A stretch of DNA of 64,000 nt from Albula goreensis (Eukaryota; Chordata; Actinopteri; Albuliformes; Albulidae), in the NCBI GenBank assembly GCA_022829145.1, contig CM040758.1, positions 22,438,575-22,502,574 on the forward strand, read 5' to 3'. A program made the translations under genes and the position numbers. Each line of letters starts with the position of its first letter. Within the stretch, counting starts at the first letter, position 1. Of this stretch, positions 1-13,569 are shown piece after piece. The notes beneath the pieces were generated by a model. The model had not been told where the DNA came from. It ran no database searches and worked only from the letters and a program-made list of their open reading frames with translations.

Positions 1-1209
1 TCCAGATGCAGACAGGAGAACAGTCTTTTGATGTCTATGAACTTATTGAAAATCTAGCAAAAACGTCACAATATATAGTGAGTGATTGGGTGATTAAGAG
101 CAGAAGGTAGCCTGAAATCTAGGACCATATATGGCCCTCTTTTCCCACCCCTGCCTCATATCAACTGCTCATATGACAGGACAGGTCAAAGGTCTATGGA
201 GCGTTATAATACACTGGGATAAAATCATTCATGGATAAATCACTATAATAAATGAATAAAAGCAAAAGGCTGCCTGGTTTAGCACCACTTTCGCCGTCTG
301 CACTCTGTATCCTGAGCAGTCATCATATCAGAAAGAGCAGCCCCGTTTGAGCAGGAAAGGCTGTGACCAACCATCGAAATTGCGATTGCATAATGCTACC
401 CTGTGGTTACACCGGAATCATCATGTCACTTGTGATTTCTATTCACAGAGGAGCATTAACCAGGAGCTTTAAAAGCAGCTTTGTGACACTTCCCCATAAT
501 AACACGGGCACTGAAGGAGTGAGCAGAGATCATTACAGCAGACACTTCAATCACTTCATATTTGATTTGAGCGATCTTTGTGCCTTGTGTGAATAGGGGA
601 CTCAACCTTTTAATGCACAGGAAATGGACTGCGACTTCCTTTTAAGATATTTTTTTTTTTATGGACTCTTGAAAAAGAATGGACAGCTACTAAGTAATTT
701 TGATGTTGAATCAGTGGACTTCTTGCCAGCTCAAACTCAGTACATTTAAATCCGTTAATCTCGGTATAAAACTTTTCAATCAATGATGGTCTCTAGTTTC
801 TAGTCCATCTTCGTCTGCTTATGATGTAGTGGTTTGTAGACTGTATAAATGATATAATATAACTTAATTAATATGTTTCACCTGTCAGGTGACATAAATA
901 ATGTGTTTTTTAAAAATGTGGTTTTTATACTTTTAAGTTTTAATGTTAGCTAATGAATGAGTTAAAATGTTAATGAGTGATTGAAACAGCTGACAAGGCT
1001 ACAGTTGGCATGGTTACCATTGTATTGCCGCAGCATATTGATTAAGAACGGTGATAAAACTTTTGACCGCGCCTACGTTCAAGGTATCTACGATATACAA
1101 AATTAACGGACACCTGCCAGCCAATCAGAAATGCAGATTTTCTGTACCCAATGACATAAATGAATGTAACAAACACCTCACTTCGGAATGAAACACAGAG
1201 GATGTAAAG

Positions 1210-1310
1210 CAGGGGTGTCAAACTGCAGTCCTGGAGGGCCGCAGTGGTAGCTGGTTTTTGGTGTGTTTTAGCACTTAATTGATTAATTAAAATCACTGGT
1301 TGGCTAAAAA
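1210..1310 (+). mobile_element. Terminal fragment of a non-autonomous hAT-like element
   Basis: CAGGGGTGTCAAACTGCAGT followed by CCTGGAGGGCCGCAG and an AATTGATTAATTAA stretch. This resembles the end of widespread fish hAT-type MITEs (CAGGGGTGTCAAA terminus). No matching opposite terminus was found nearby. Confidence 0.5.
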
Positions 1311-2143
1311 GCCTTTGCTTTGCTTGTAATAGTTAAAATTAAAATATCACTGCATGCTACAGTCATCTATTACACAAATTCCACAGAAAGAGAATGCGAT
1401 ATTCAGGCCACAGTTAATGTTTTAGAATGCGTTAGTGGTTCCGATCAAGTATAGCTTGAGGCATGTAGCCATTATAATTTTATAATAACACTTGTTCCTT
1501 TCCATGCTGTTTGATTTGGTTGCTTTAACTTCTCGACTTCAATTTATAGTGTGAACGCATTAATAAATAAACTTGGCAGAATCAGCAGTTGATTTTTTGT
1601 TTGCGTTTTTTTCTCACTTATAAGTTGTAAGAGTTCTTGCATCAGCCAATATTGACAGTCAGATCAGTGGAAAATGTGTTGAAGTTGTGCTGATTTCACC
1701 ATATTTCTCAACGATAATGTGCTATAATAGTATACAGAACATAATGTTTTTTGAGTTGCTTGAGACTCTGGGTAAGCATCACGCCTGCAGCAATGTTTGG
1801 TTACATACTGTGAAGATGTTTGCCTTTTATTTTCTATTGAGGACCTATATCATGGGTGCAGAGGATGGAACTTACATGAATTGAGCAATTCCTCTTTTTT
1901 TAAATAAATAAAAAAAATTGCATCTTCTAGAATCACATAAAATCACTTCAGTGAAGGAAAAACCCAAGCAAGCAGAAATGGGTTAATAAAATCAAATTAC
2001 AGTGATATATTGGTACATTGGTACCAAACAAGAAGTTAACTGGCCATGTACAGCAGGAGGCTGCAGCCAATAAGGGAAACAACTGGGAGACATGAACAGA
2101 ATATCCACATCGCCCAAAAGAGACAACAAATAGGGCCCCAAAC

Positions 2144-2212
2144 TGAACCCTAACCTTAAACCCTAAATCCCAACCTAACCCTAAACCCCAACCCACCCCT
2201 AACCTCCAACCC
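2144..2212. repeat. Degenerate telomere-like CCCTAA block
   Basis: Repeated AACCCTAA, ACCCTAAA and ACCCCAACCC units, drifting from the vertebrate CCCTAA telomere hexamer. Confidence 0.6.
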
Positions 2213-3923
2213 ATCACTGCACTAATGAAAGTGAGCTTGAACACATCAGGGAAAGAGATACTGGATGTTCTTCTAGGAGCACAAAATCTACACCAACCAG
2301 AGAAGACACTACAAGGTGTATTTGATGGGAAAAGGAATAAAAAAAATTATATATATAAACCTAATAACCATTAATACAATAATGACTCAGCACTTGATAC
2401 AAAAAAACAGATAACTCTGAAATGTACACTTTTTACAAGCTGTTTTTAACATCACACATGTATTGCTGCATTATACTACGACTGATTTTCACACATGTTC
2501 CCTTTGTAATTGACCTTAAAGCAGCTGCCCACACCCATGTTGGATACTGCAGTGTGTCAGGTAATGGATGGAATTGCTTACTCATGAAAACCTGGTCATT
2601 TGATCCCAGTGAGGCAACTCTTTAGGGGAAAATGAGAAAGGCCAATTGGTTTCACTCTGAAAGGAATTGATAAGCCTAATTATTTTCGTATTAATTTTAT
2701 GTCACGCTTCAACCCTGATTCCTTTAGCTACACCGAGAACATGTTTGCAAACAATTAACTGGAATTGAAGAGTAGAAATTAAAGTGATCATTGGCTGTAC
2801 CGATGTCGATATATTCCATTACACTCTTAGTGAACTCAATTCATTAAAATTGCGTAACTGTCAGACACACCTCTGCCACCGTTGATTGCATGCACATGTT
2901 TGGACAAATGAAACAGCTTTGACATAAGCTTGAAGAAAAAGTCCTGAAACATATGATGCGGGCTACTCTACTCTGCAACTTTGCTTGGGGAATGAATCAC
3001 TCTTGACATTACGGTGCTACTGCAATGTTAAGGTTGGGAAGAGTATGCTTGGGAATAGTTTATGGTTGAGTTGTAATATTTGGCAACCCTGTTTGGCACT
3101 GAGACTGTTCAATTATTAAATGACAGACATTTTCACAATTTCATGTAAGTTCTATTTAATTAGAAGCACTGTCCTGGAAACGTTTTATATCTCTTGGCAT
3201 ACCAATCGTCAAAACAGCGGAACTGTTCAGGAGGGAGAGCTGGAAAACCCAAATGAGAAGATTGCGGTTAGATAGAACCAGTCATTAGCAGATCTCTCAC
3301 AGAGAGAAACGATGGCCTTGTCAACCTGCTTCTTCAACCGTATGCTAACGACATACCTGATTAGTTGCTGAATCAAGCGGAGCCCTGCGCTCACAGTCCT
3401 AATCTGATTCTTCACGTCCACTCTCATTCTGACCTAGATATTTAAAAGATACGATCTGCCTTTGCGACTCAGTGAGCGAAATTGCCGGCAATCTTCGTCT
3501 TCGCAGGCAGCTTCACGTCTAACAGAGAAAGACTCGGGCGGGGAAATAATGAACCCATTAAAGAGAAAACGGGGGGCATGGATAACCGTGCTATCGGATA
3601 ATGAAGTCTTCCTGAAGGCAAGCAATTGGCTACATTATTTCTCAAACAAAATGGCTTCATAGTATTGAACCGAAAATTGAGTCACATAAAAGGTTACATG
3701 ATGAGGTGCCTCGTTGCAATTCAAAGGTTTAAATAAAGTTTCACCGGTCATGCAAAACCCCCACTACTAAATGAATAGGCAACTCGGACAAGAGCTTTCA
3801 CGAGTTAGCCTTTCCTCGGATCAAATGAAGCACTCTAATAATTATCTAAATACTCTTTGTTGATCTTATTGAATATCTGGAATGTCTATACTTAATGCAC
3901 AGCTCAGATTTGTTTGGTACTTA

Positions 3924-4150
3924 TGCTGTGCTGTTCTGCTGCTCTGCTCTGTGCTGTTCTGCTCTGCTCTGCTCTGCTCTTTTCTGCTCTGCTCTGCTCT
4001 GCTCTGTTCTGTGCTGTGCTGTGCTGCTCTGCTCTGCTCTGTTCTGTTCTGTGCTGTTCTGCTCTTCTGCTGTTCTGCTCTGCTCTGCTGTTCTGCTCTG
4101 CTCTCTCTGTTCTGTGCTGTGCTGTTCTGCGCTGTTCTGCTCTGCTCTGT
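3924..4150. repeat. Impure (CTCTG)n / (GCTGT)n microsatellite, about 225 bp
   Basis: Tandem TGCTC, TGTTC and TGTGC pentamers. The open frames across it on both strands (Ser/Cys/Leu-rich or Ala/Glu/Gln/Arg-rich) are artefacts of the repeat. Confidence 0.9.
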
Positions 4151-7100
4151 TCAGAAGGAAAGCTGCACCTCTTGCATTCCTGACAGGCCTGTTGACAACG
4201 CAAAGATGTTACGACGCTTGTTGAGTTACATGTCTTTTGGGATGAAGGGTCCGGGGTTTAAGTCAGCATAAATGATGGTGGAAAATGTGATGTGGGGTAC
4301 GCCAAGCGCACATAAACCCTCCCAGATAATAAAAGGGACCGAACTGTATGCTTCCCAGGGGGGTGGAGGCAAGACAGATGAAGACTATAAATTTGTTCCA
4401 TGGGGGAGACCTAAAGTTTACACTTTGCCCGTGGTCAATGAAGTAACCCATGTATTTTTGAGGACAATTGCATTTTTATTTTAAACATTGTAATTTAAGA
4501 CTCACAATATGTGTGACTATTATAAATTAGCTCCATGTTGTCCTTTGGTTCAGCGTGTTACAAAGCCATTTGTAGGGTAGTAAAGTTGGTTTTCTCTGTT
4601 GAAGTGACATATTTATTTATGACAAATTACCTGAAGACAAAATCCTTCATCTGGAATGGTGAAGAAAATAATGTGAAATATTATATTCTGTTGAAAAAGA
4701 GGCTCCTGCTGGTTCTATGTGCTACATGAAGGCTCAATCAGTTCAATAAAAATAAAATATATCCCCACCATTCATTCCATCAAAAGACTCTTCACAGCTG
4801 TCAATGCAATGTGGTTCCATTTGAAGTAATTAATATCACAGCATATAAACGGCATTTATAAGATCCAGAAACAATATGGCATACTGTGTTAACATAACAA
4901 TCTCTCATACATAATATGCAGGCCAGCCAGTTTACATTGCAACACTGTACTGTCATGGCTTCAGTCTCAATGCTAATCCACTGTCACGGTACTGTATGTA
5001 TCTCTGGCTCTCCAGAGGTGTGTTACTGTGGCAACGCAGGTGCCCACTACATCTGAAAGATACCAAAGTCATTCTGTGCAGAGATTTCTGATAAGTGGGA
5101 GAATGACAATAGGAACAAACAGTCAAAGGGCTTCTCCACAGTTCAGAGTGAGTAAGACCACATTTTCTGCTAACAACCAGTGCCGAGCAAGTCGGATAAA
5201 TCATTGTTGGGTTGTGAGCTCCATTTTAGGTGACCATAGTGAGCAATGACTTGCTTTCTTTATGTACTTGGATGTTCTTGTTCTTTTACTGCCAGTGGGT
5301 ATAGACATTATCATTGTGACCATATACCAAAGACAGAGATATGTTTCGTCTACTTAGCCAAAGGTAACATTCAGATATGTCTACACATGGCATGCTACAC
5401 ATGGCATTTGTCATCTGAATCAGGTCAACTTCCACAACAGATTTTGTCTGTATCACTTCCAAGTGATTACCATCAGATTATATAAATGTTCTGTTTTGAA
5501 TGGTGGTTTAATTTGGTACCAAAGTCTGTAATAATTAGTTCCACTTGAGCATTAACTGTAACTTAAGTTAAAAAAGAAAAACCTATACATCTTTGTTTAA
5601 TGGGCAATACATTTTCATCGACTGTTCAGGTACCTGTAAATGCAGTTACTCATCATAGTACTATTTCCTGCAACACCACAGACTAACCCAAGGTGGCAGT
5701 GTTGGCTCAGAACTGGACATTTTCACATTCTGCTCTCAGTGTTTACAGTGTACACAAAGGACTGAGCCATGCAGCATGTCATTTCCATCCCTTTAAAACT
5801 GTGGCTGTGAAAAAATGTGGCATATCAAAAACCAAAACTCTCAAAAAATTGTCGATAATGTGTCATTATGGCATTTTCCTATTCATAATATAGTCTGATT
5901 TTGCAGCTCCCCTCCCCTTTATAGTGATTATAAGTGATTTGAAATACATTAGAATAAATACTTCTTTCTCATAAGTGGTGTTAGCTTTGTGGCCTAGGTG
6001 TAAGATTTTTTTCTGCATTTCAGGACCATCGTTTCTCTTTTTTTTCTTTTTCTTTTAATCTTGTTCTTCCAGGCAGCAAGTTTTTGGATGTTGATGACCT
6101 CATTGCTGCATTTTTTAAATTTTATATTTGTGTTTTGCACTAGATGGTTCAGATAGATTGGGCCATGATAGATGTCATCTTAATGAATGATGCAGAAATA
6201 AAATTATATTTAATATCCAATCTGCATGTCTCTTTTACGCCCGGCACTGGAACACCATCATCTTCAGACAGTCAGTTAAGTTTTGTTTTTTCATCTTTGT
6301 CACCGTACCTGCTTTGAGGCACACCACTCTCACAGTGACGCAGATGGATAGCACTGAGCAGATCCACGCTGACATTAATCTGTGAGGCCCTCGGTCTCTG
6401 GGACAGGGCTATCCCATCATCCTTTGCCAGCATACCGCGAAGCAATCATACCCGGCCCCTTGTGTCATGTGCTGAGAGACTAGACTCGAGATTTCGCTTT
6501 ATTTAACAGCCAAGCAGATTGTTACTGTTTAAAATGGAGAAAAAAATGAAGACTTTGTGCGAAAAATAAATGTTGAATCAAAAATACCATACTGTCAGCG
6601 GTTTTGCGGGCTCTGGAGCTAAATTATGCTGTCAGGATGTGAGGAGTCCTACCCCTCAGACGGCAGGAATGGAATGTGACAGGTAAATCTAAACAGGAGA
6701 AATGGTTGCCAGGCAGATCCCAGGTCAGTGTGAAGGCGCTCGGCTTTTCATTTGGCAAACACAGTCATTAACAAAGAAATTTTAGAGAGCTATGAGAACC
6801 AGTGATGTCATTTGTAATGTTGGAGTTTAATGTTTAGTTTTGGGTTCATCTTTAATCAATAAAATTAAAGTTTTAGAAGGCCAAAGTTGAGAGACCTGGA
6901 AACCAGGAAGAGTGTATATGTGCTGTTGTTTGATTGAATACAGAAACAAGTGTGCCAATGTGTTTTGAAGTGACATATATGGTATCGAAACGTTGTTATT
7001 GGTATATAAGAAATGACAGGTTGCAGATGTATGCAGCAATAACTTTCTGTTAAAGCCAAACTGTCAGTATAGTTGGAAAATTGTAGCATAGATGGTTAAA

Positions 7101-10100
7101 ATTCTTCTAAAAGACCCTGGTCAAACAGAGGAAGTATATGAATAAACCTTTGAAGACATAGTTTTAGTCCAGCTGAAAATCACAGGCCCACTCTTTCAGT
7201 AAGAGAGTAAAGATTATTTCTGCCAGGTAGTTGTTAGTCATGGGTAGGAGTCTTTATGGATGGTCTATGTGAAACTGTGTAGTACATGGCCTCATGTTGG
7301 AATGATAATGTTTATACCCATAGTCTGCATCTGTTTTAGTCCATTTTATCCTAATGTTATTTCCTGGAAGCAATTTATTTTTTAACCACATGTGCAATGA
7401 ATGTGGCAATACAGAAAAGACACAGATGATACACATGTAAACAATATTTAAGCTTCAGCTTAAACACAATTCATCATAAACCCAGGGACAGTTAAAGTTT
7501 TTTTAAGTTTGTGCTCGTCATTCAGAATCTGGGTGTTGATTGCCCCCATCCTTAAATATTCTGTACTCCCTTACATTACAGCCTTAGATTCCTCTAGAGG
7601 TGAAGTTTGTACTCTTTCCCATGGGAATTAATGTGGGTTAGGGTGTGTACAAAGAGTGACTCACATCAATGGAACATGCGTTATTGTTGACGAAGACTTA
7701 AAGCTGGGAAAGGTGACGAATCAAGCTATGTGCGCAACCAGCTTTAAATTTCCCTTTTGCAACAGCTATTGCGTAACTTCTATGGAAGAAATCAACACAC
7801 TGTGAATGTACTCACACACCCCAGCAGACGACTGTGGAACATGCATTTCTGTAGGCTATTTTAATGAAAGGCCAAACAACATAAAAGAAATGTAGAGAAA
7901 AACCTTTTACGAAACAAGTCTATAATTTGAATTCTGCCTCTTATTCTACTCTTATAAATGTGAAGGAGTAGCCTTCACTGTTAAAATGGCTGTGGATCTT
8001 TGCTTAAATGTGTGCCAGGTGCATTTTTTTGTCAATTTGAGAACATGATCAGTTGCCAGCCTTGTGTCTTCCCTGAAATTGATCAATTGAATGGAATGTT
8101 AACATGTGAGTCATTGTGGGCCTACGTAATGACAGGTGTGCTGCCTCAGGGGCAACCAAGTGTGAAATGGCGTAAATGTTTTTCTAAAGAAAATGGTTTT
8201 AAATGATTGTGAAATGAAATTGTAACCATTCACGTGAAGTATGTAGGTATTGTCAAGCTTAACATAAAATAAACCCTTTTTTATGTATTTGCTCTGATGA
8301 TTTAAGAAAAAGCCTATGCTATTGTTTGAGGCAGCGGCCAGCTTCGTGACACTAAGTAATATTTCGACACTCTCCTCGCCCCTACCCTTTCATTATTATG
8401 CCCTCATGTTACTTATTGTTTCTCACTGTTCCAAGGGACTCAGGGTGGACCCTCAAAGGGGTTTACCTGATAGCTTTAGCTACAGTTAGTTACATGGAGA
8501 AGCAGATGGAGGTGGATGGAGAGACACCATATATTTTGCTTGATCAAATCCACTTCTGTCCACAAAGATGGATCTGTCTGTCTGTTTGGGCTCAGATGGG
8601 ACCCGGGCAAAAAATGCAGCACACATGGCTATCAACCTATTTAGTAAAGAGCCTTGCAGAAAACTCAGCTGCCTATTTAGGAAGTGATTTTGCAACCAGG
8701 AGGTTTCAGCCATAGGTAGGTCTGTGTTGTGGTATTAAGGTATGAAACGCAAAAGGCTTTAAGTGGCATCAAATCAATCATGGAATGATATGTACATTGT
8801 CAACCTATTGCAGTTAATTGTGGGATTGGCGGCGCTTCTTGTCTTTGCATAGTAATCCCTTTTTTTAATGGATGAACTTCATCCAATGCTACAGTGGACT
8901 TCTATAACAGGAAAATAGTTCAGTTTTAAGAACGTGATGCATCTGTATGATAATTTCTCATTATTTTGCCAATATTAAAATAACATCTTTTCCATTTGGC
9001 TGACTAATTCACATAACAGAGAGCATGAGAACTGTATCTTTGCATAGTTATTGTGGACATTGATTTGTGTGTTTTGGACTAATCTCGGAACAGTTTATAA
9101 CCACTGTCATTATCTGATTTGGCTTAGATAATCATGATTTAGATTAGAGTTAGTATGAAAGAACACTGGCTCTAAAGGGCTGACTTGAATAAGTACCTTT
9201 TTGCAAGGTATCTTTGTACTTATTGAAGAGATTATTTCATCATAATTCAAATGCAATAATCAAAATAACACAAAACACCCCTGTCTTATTCCAAGTATGA
9301 CATCTATTAAACAGCCAAGACAAGCTGCAGACTTTATTGCCAGATATAAAACAGTTATGGAGGAAAGATAGGCCGTCACTGACTTTTGAAATTTGACCCC
9401 AGATGAACTGTTTATCTCTTGCCTCTCATGATGGGTCCATTAAGAGGATTTCTCAACTGTCTGTGACTCAGCCTTGTACAAACAAAGTAGTGGAATATAC
9501 ATGAAATGTGTTGATAAAGCATTATGTGAATAACGTGTCTTTGTCTTTAAATAGCTAATCAAAAGCAGCACATCATTAAATTCACCTGGCTCTTTGTACA
9601 TAATCAGGCCTGCTGACGGTCAATGTTTCTACAAACTGAAATCTGGGGGTTGTGTCTTTTATGCTTAAATGCCAGTAGTTCCCCCCTCCACATTCCACTG
9701 GTAGATTTCCCTACACTTTTGAATTTTTTTTTTCTAGATTCGAGCAAATGCAAGTATTTTCTCTTTGTTAGACAAAAGTACAGGGGAAAATAACTTGTCA
9801 TTCAACTGCATACTTTATTGAAAAGATACTAAATGTATGTTTTTATCAAATAATTTGAAAATTTAAAATGTTTCATTATTTGCATGTGCTATCCCCTTGA
9901 AAAAAATTAAAACAAAAATCAGAACACATATAGGGAATACATACAACTGGTTACATTTCAACAGAGAGGACTTCTCTTTCGCGAATCCATACACAGTTCC
10001 CTCCAGATTGCAGAGCTGTGGATGATTCCTATCATGTTCCTGTGCCAAAGGCAGGTCTCTGCAGTTACTCACATTACATCATTGTGGGTGAAAAGTGATG

Positions 10101-10235
10101 TGCTTGCAGAGTCAGTAAAGCTAGCTACCTTCTTTACTTCGTACTTAAAGGTCATGTTTGCCTTTTTACCTCGTAAAATGCTAAGCTAAGCTATCTCCTG
10201 TCATCCTGCTCCAGAAGCACTGTGGTATTATCTCC

Positions 10236-10263
10236 TGTCTGTACTGTACTGTGCTGTACTGTA
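10236..10263. repeat. Short (GTACT)n repeat
   Basis: About five imperfect GTACT/GTGCT units. Confidence 0.6.
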
Positions 10264-11567
10264 TGTTGGGTATTGCACTTTAAGAATGTCACCAGGTAAC
10301 CTACATGCACTGTAAGAGGCATATGCACAAACTGATAGCACCAACCGATTTATAGCAAGTGAACATAAAGTTGTGGTTCAGAGAGTGTTAAGGGTCCCCT
10401 CTGTTTAATGCAGTTCTGACATCGCCTGATAGATCCAAAGGTCTCAACTGATGTAGTGACAATCAATGATTAAGGTCCAAATGACAGATAACAATAAAAT
10501 AAACTAATTGACAAAGTTACATCACAGGCCTTCATAAGATCCCACAATATAGGCTTATCACATCAATAGTTTATTGTTATATCACTAGTGATTTAACTCT
10601 GTCCTCACGTGACATACATTTTTTTTTACCTTTTTGACATAAGAGGTACACACACACTCATACATTTTCCTATCAGGGATGCAAAGGTGATATTGCAGTC
10701 CTCAACTTATTTTTTACATCTAGCCTTTTGTCTCAATAAATCACACATTATGTATAGTGTGCATTGTTTAGTGTAAAATTAGGGAAAAAATAAATACTGT
10801 AGTTTTTATTTTGCTTCATTTAATTTGATATTGGTCATAAGACAGTTCTTAGCCACCATATCTTTCCTTAACATCACTATTGTGACAGCTATTTCTGTTT
10901 TGACCCTTGCAGCTGATCATGCTAATTATGTTGGAAATGGTTGAATACTTTTCCTAATCAGTTCATAAATAGTACAAATACTACACCTACACCTAATGCA
11001 TGCAAATTCTAATGCAATCAAAGGATGGCAAATGAAAGGGCAGGAAGGTGCTTTCTTTAACAGCGTCATTCATTTCTGAGCTCACTACCCTTCTGTGTAC
11101 ACTATATATAATGAAGGAGCTTATTGCCAAGGCGCACACAATACCTGGCCCCTATTTATGGGTCCATTATCACTCCATCCAGTGTGCGTTGACACTGCCT
11201 TCCTCACCAACAGACCAACCGTAGCGCAGGTTGTGTTTGCAGTGCAGCATGGTTTGTAATACTGTAGCCTAACCCGTCACAATGTGTTCAGTCCTGTGAC
11301 AGACCTGCCCTAAGTAAACAAAAATGTGCCTGAAGCACTCTGAGGGAAAACATTAGCCAATTTTGAGCAGGAGTGGTTCAGGGGAATGTCTGTACATGTG
11401 TCATACAGAGCCAGTGTGAACAGCAATAAGAGCTGCCGTACTACTACAAAAAGAGGAGTCTTCTTTTGGCACACATTTCCACAGCCTTGAGGAGTGCATT
11501 TGCTGTGCGTGAGCTTTAAACAGCCACATCAGCACTGCGATATTCAGGGAGATAACAGGCGGTGAGG

Positions 11568-11577
11568 GTTTAAAAGG
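11568..11577 (+). promoter_or_regulatory. TATA-like box of fabp2
   Basis: A TTTAAAAGG element lies about 65 bp upstream of the fabp2 ATG, a fitting position for a TATA variant with a short 5' UTR. The start site itself is inferred, near 11600. Confidence 0.5.
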
Positions 11578-11638
11578 ACGCGCTCGGGTCCAGGGAGGGC
11601 ACTCTGCACAGCGGCACAACACGCACAGACAAACAAAC

Positions 11639-11705
11639 ATGACTTTCAACGGCACCTGGAAAGTGGACCGCAACGAAAACTATGACAAATTCATGGAACA
11701 GATGG
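11639..11705 (+). CDS. fabp2: fabp2 coding exon 1
   Basis: Residues 1-22 plus the first base of Gly23. The donor is ATGG|GTAAGG (phase 1). Confidence 0.95.
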
Positions 11706-13257
11706 GTAAGGGTGCATTTCTGAGCCGGACTGTAGCAGCACCAAGATACAGAGCAGCACCTGTTTCCTTTCCAAGGAGCAGATGTGTTTAACGCTTCCCA
11801 TGCCAAAATATATGACAACAGCAAAAGGATATCACTTGTTTGCATTATTTTGCAGTTCTGTGCAAATGTATGATGTTCATACCTTAATGACAAAGAATGT
11901 CACTGTTAAATGAAAGCAGGATCAGTATGTGCTTACCACTTTAGGCATCACAGTTCACCTTATTGATGCTGCATGCACATGCCTTCAAATGACAGCGCAG
12001 CTCATGTACCTGTACACATTAAGTTGTGCGACAACTCCTTTTCAACAGGCATCAATATGGTGAAGAGGAAACTGGCAGCCCATGACAGCCTTAAAATCAC
12101 CATTCAGCAAGACGGAGACAAGTTCAACGTGAAGGAGAACAGCACATTCCGCTCTCTGGAGATCAACTTCACCCTCGGAGTGGCCTTTGACTACAACCTG
12201 GCCGATGGAACTGAGCTGACTGTGAGCATACCCTCTTTATAACTGTGTCAGCTGTCTTAAAAAGCATCCTGGGAAACATGACTACCACCTGACATTAATA
12301 TTGACATTAATGTGGATTCAATTAATCAGTGAGCGATTTAATGTCTGTTCTTTAAATTTACAGTTAAATCTAAAACTCATAGAGGTGGTTGCCCACAAAT
12401 GGATTACGCCAAGTCCTAAACTAAAGGCCTTTTTCTGTGGAGATCTTTACTGTAATTTTCTTTTAGTCTAAGACTAAAAGGCTTAGCCCTCATCCAGGAC
12501 ACTGGCCTCAGTGCCCATCACACACTGAGTATGTGTGATGGTATATCCAGCCATTTTTACACACAACTACCATAAAACCATCTTTGAATCCTTGCAACTT
12601 CCATGCTCAGAGAAAATCTCAACACATTCCCTGAACTATGTGTATAGTACCACCATGTAAACATCAATGTACATTTTTTTAATGCTCATAACAATGAATA
12701 ATATCATGACACAAATGTATTGCACTTCTGAAATGTTTCTATTATTTATATTCTAGTCCAGGCTGGACTAAACTTTACATAAATGTTTAAACCATCAGGG
12801 ATCCTGGGCCCTGGAAGGTGACATGCTCAAAGGGACGTTCACCCGGAAGGACAATGGGAAGCAGCTGCTGACAACCAGGACCGTCTCTGGTGATGAGATG
12901 GTGCAGGTGCGACTCCATCCTTAGACATGGGCTCTTTTCAATTTCAAAAACTGCTTATCTGCTTCTAACAGTGCTTAATTGAATGTTATTCTTGAAACCT
13001 AATCCTGTGAATTTGGATTAACGCAAAACATTGCTGTTTGTGATTTAATTTTTTTTCCAAACGGAGAATTTCAGGGGAAATCCAAATAACAAGATGATTC
13101 CCAGACATGATATTTACATTACATAAAGCAGAAGCGAGTAAACTGCAAGTCATCAAGGCAAGTCATGGGAACTGTTTACTTTATGACATTTTTTTTTTTG
13201 TTACAGAGTTACAGCTATGACGGAGTCGATGCCAAGAGGATTTTCAAACGGGTTTAG
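11639..13257 (+). CDS. fabp2: fabp2, intestinal fatty acid-binding protein, 4 exons, complete
   Basis: Cytosolic beta-barrel lipid carrier that binds one long-chain fatty acid and moves it through enterocytes. Exons are 11639-11705, 12049-12221, 12799-12906 and 13207-13257; all introns are GT-AG with phases 1, 0 and 0, the classical FABP four-exon layout. The joined frame is 399 nt, 132 aa, the family length. The N-terminus reads FNGTWKVDRNENYDKFME, followed by VKRKLAAHDSLK, YNLADGTEL and the ending DAKRIFKRV, closely matching vertebrate FABP2 rather than FABP1, FABP6 or FABP7. Trp83, Arg107 and Arg127 (Trp82, Arg106 and Arg126 without Met), which line the ligand cavity and its carboxylate site, are present. 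The first ATG after the promoter is the start and exon 1 encodes residues 1-22 plus one base. No lesions are seen. Family assignment is very sure. Confidence 0.97.
12049..12221 (+). CDS. fabp2: fabp2 coding exon 2
   Basis: Acceptor CAACAG|GC, donor ACT|GTGAGC. It encodes residues 23-80, including VKRKLAAHDSLK and the YNLADGTEL strand. Confidence 0.95.
12799..12906 (+). CDS. fabp2: fabp2 coding exon 3
   Basis: Acceptor CATCAG|GGA, donor GTGCAG|GTGCGA. It encodes 36 residues (81-116), with the ligand-cavity Trp83 and Arg107. Confidence 0.95.
13207..13257 (+). CDS. fabp2: fabp2 coding exon 4 with stop
   Basis: Acceptor TTACAG|AGT after a T-rich tract. It encodes 16 residues ending IFKRV and then TAG; Arg127 lies here. 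Confidence 0.95.
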   Translation, partial: SYSYDGVDAKRIFKRV

Positions 13258-13537
13258 GAGATTACCAGTGATAGATTCAAGTTATGTTATTCATGTTAAG
13301 AAGAAGACACCAAAGGCTAAAACTATGAAGAGACTTGTGTTTACTTGAAATAGTTTGGTGCTGCTGGGCACTGAGGCTCGAACCTGTCCCACATCCTCCT
13401 GCCCACTGAACACCTGTAAGAGTCGCCTATCTGGTGTGTGACACCTATCAACATTTCCTGCAGTGTGTATGATTTCACTGTTGACTGTTCAGTCACACAG
13501 GTTCCTCTTTGCACTACAATTTTATATATTTATGAAA

Positions 13538-13543
13538 AATAAA
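13538..13543 (+). terminator. fabp2 polyadenylation signal
   Basis: Canonical AATAAA about 280 bp after the fabp2 stop, followed by a GT-rich stretch near 13560-13590. The 3' UTR is 13258 to about 13560. Confidence 0.75.
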
Positions 13544-13569
13544 GACGTTTCTAAGTGCGAATGACTTTC

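Larger units (their letters stand above)
1..11560. other. Intergenic region left of fabp2
   Basis: AT-rich, with no frame showing a recognisable protein signature and no set of exons that I can join. It contains the separate repeat entries listed below. In human the next gene on this side is PDE5A; no exon of it was recognised here, so it probably lies beyond the window edge or has moved. Confidence 0.5.

Noticed and set aside
3882-4271. 129-aa + strand frame and its partners on both strands
   Set aside because: Composed almost wholly of the CTCTG microsatellite; composition is repeat-driven, with no protein family signature.
8398-8715. 105-aa + strand frame
   Set aside because: No recognisable motif or splice context; the size is reachable by chance in this length of sequence.
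1-11560. PDE5A 3' end, expected from mammalian synteny
   Set aside because: No frame shows phosphodiesterase motifs; absent or outside the window.
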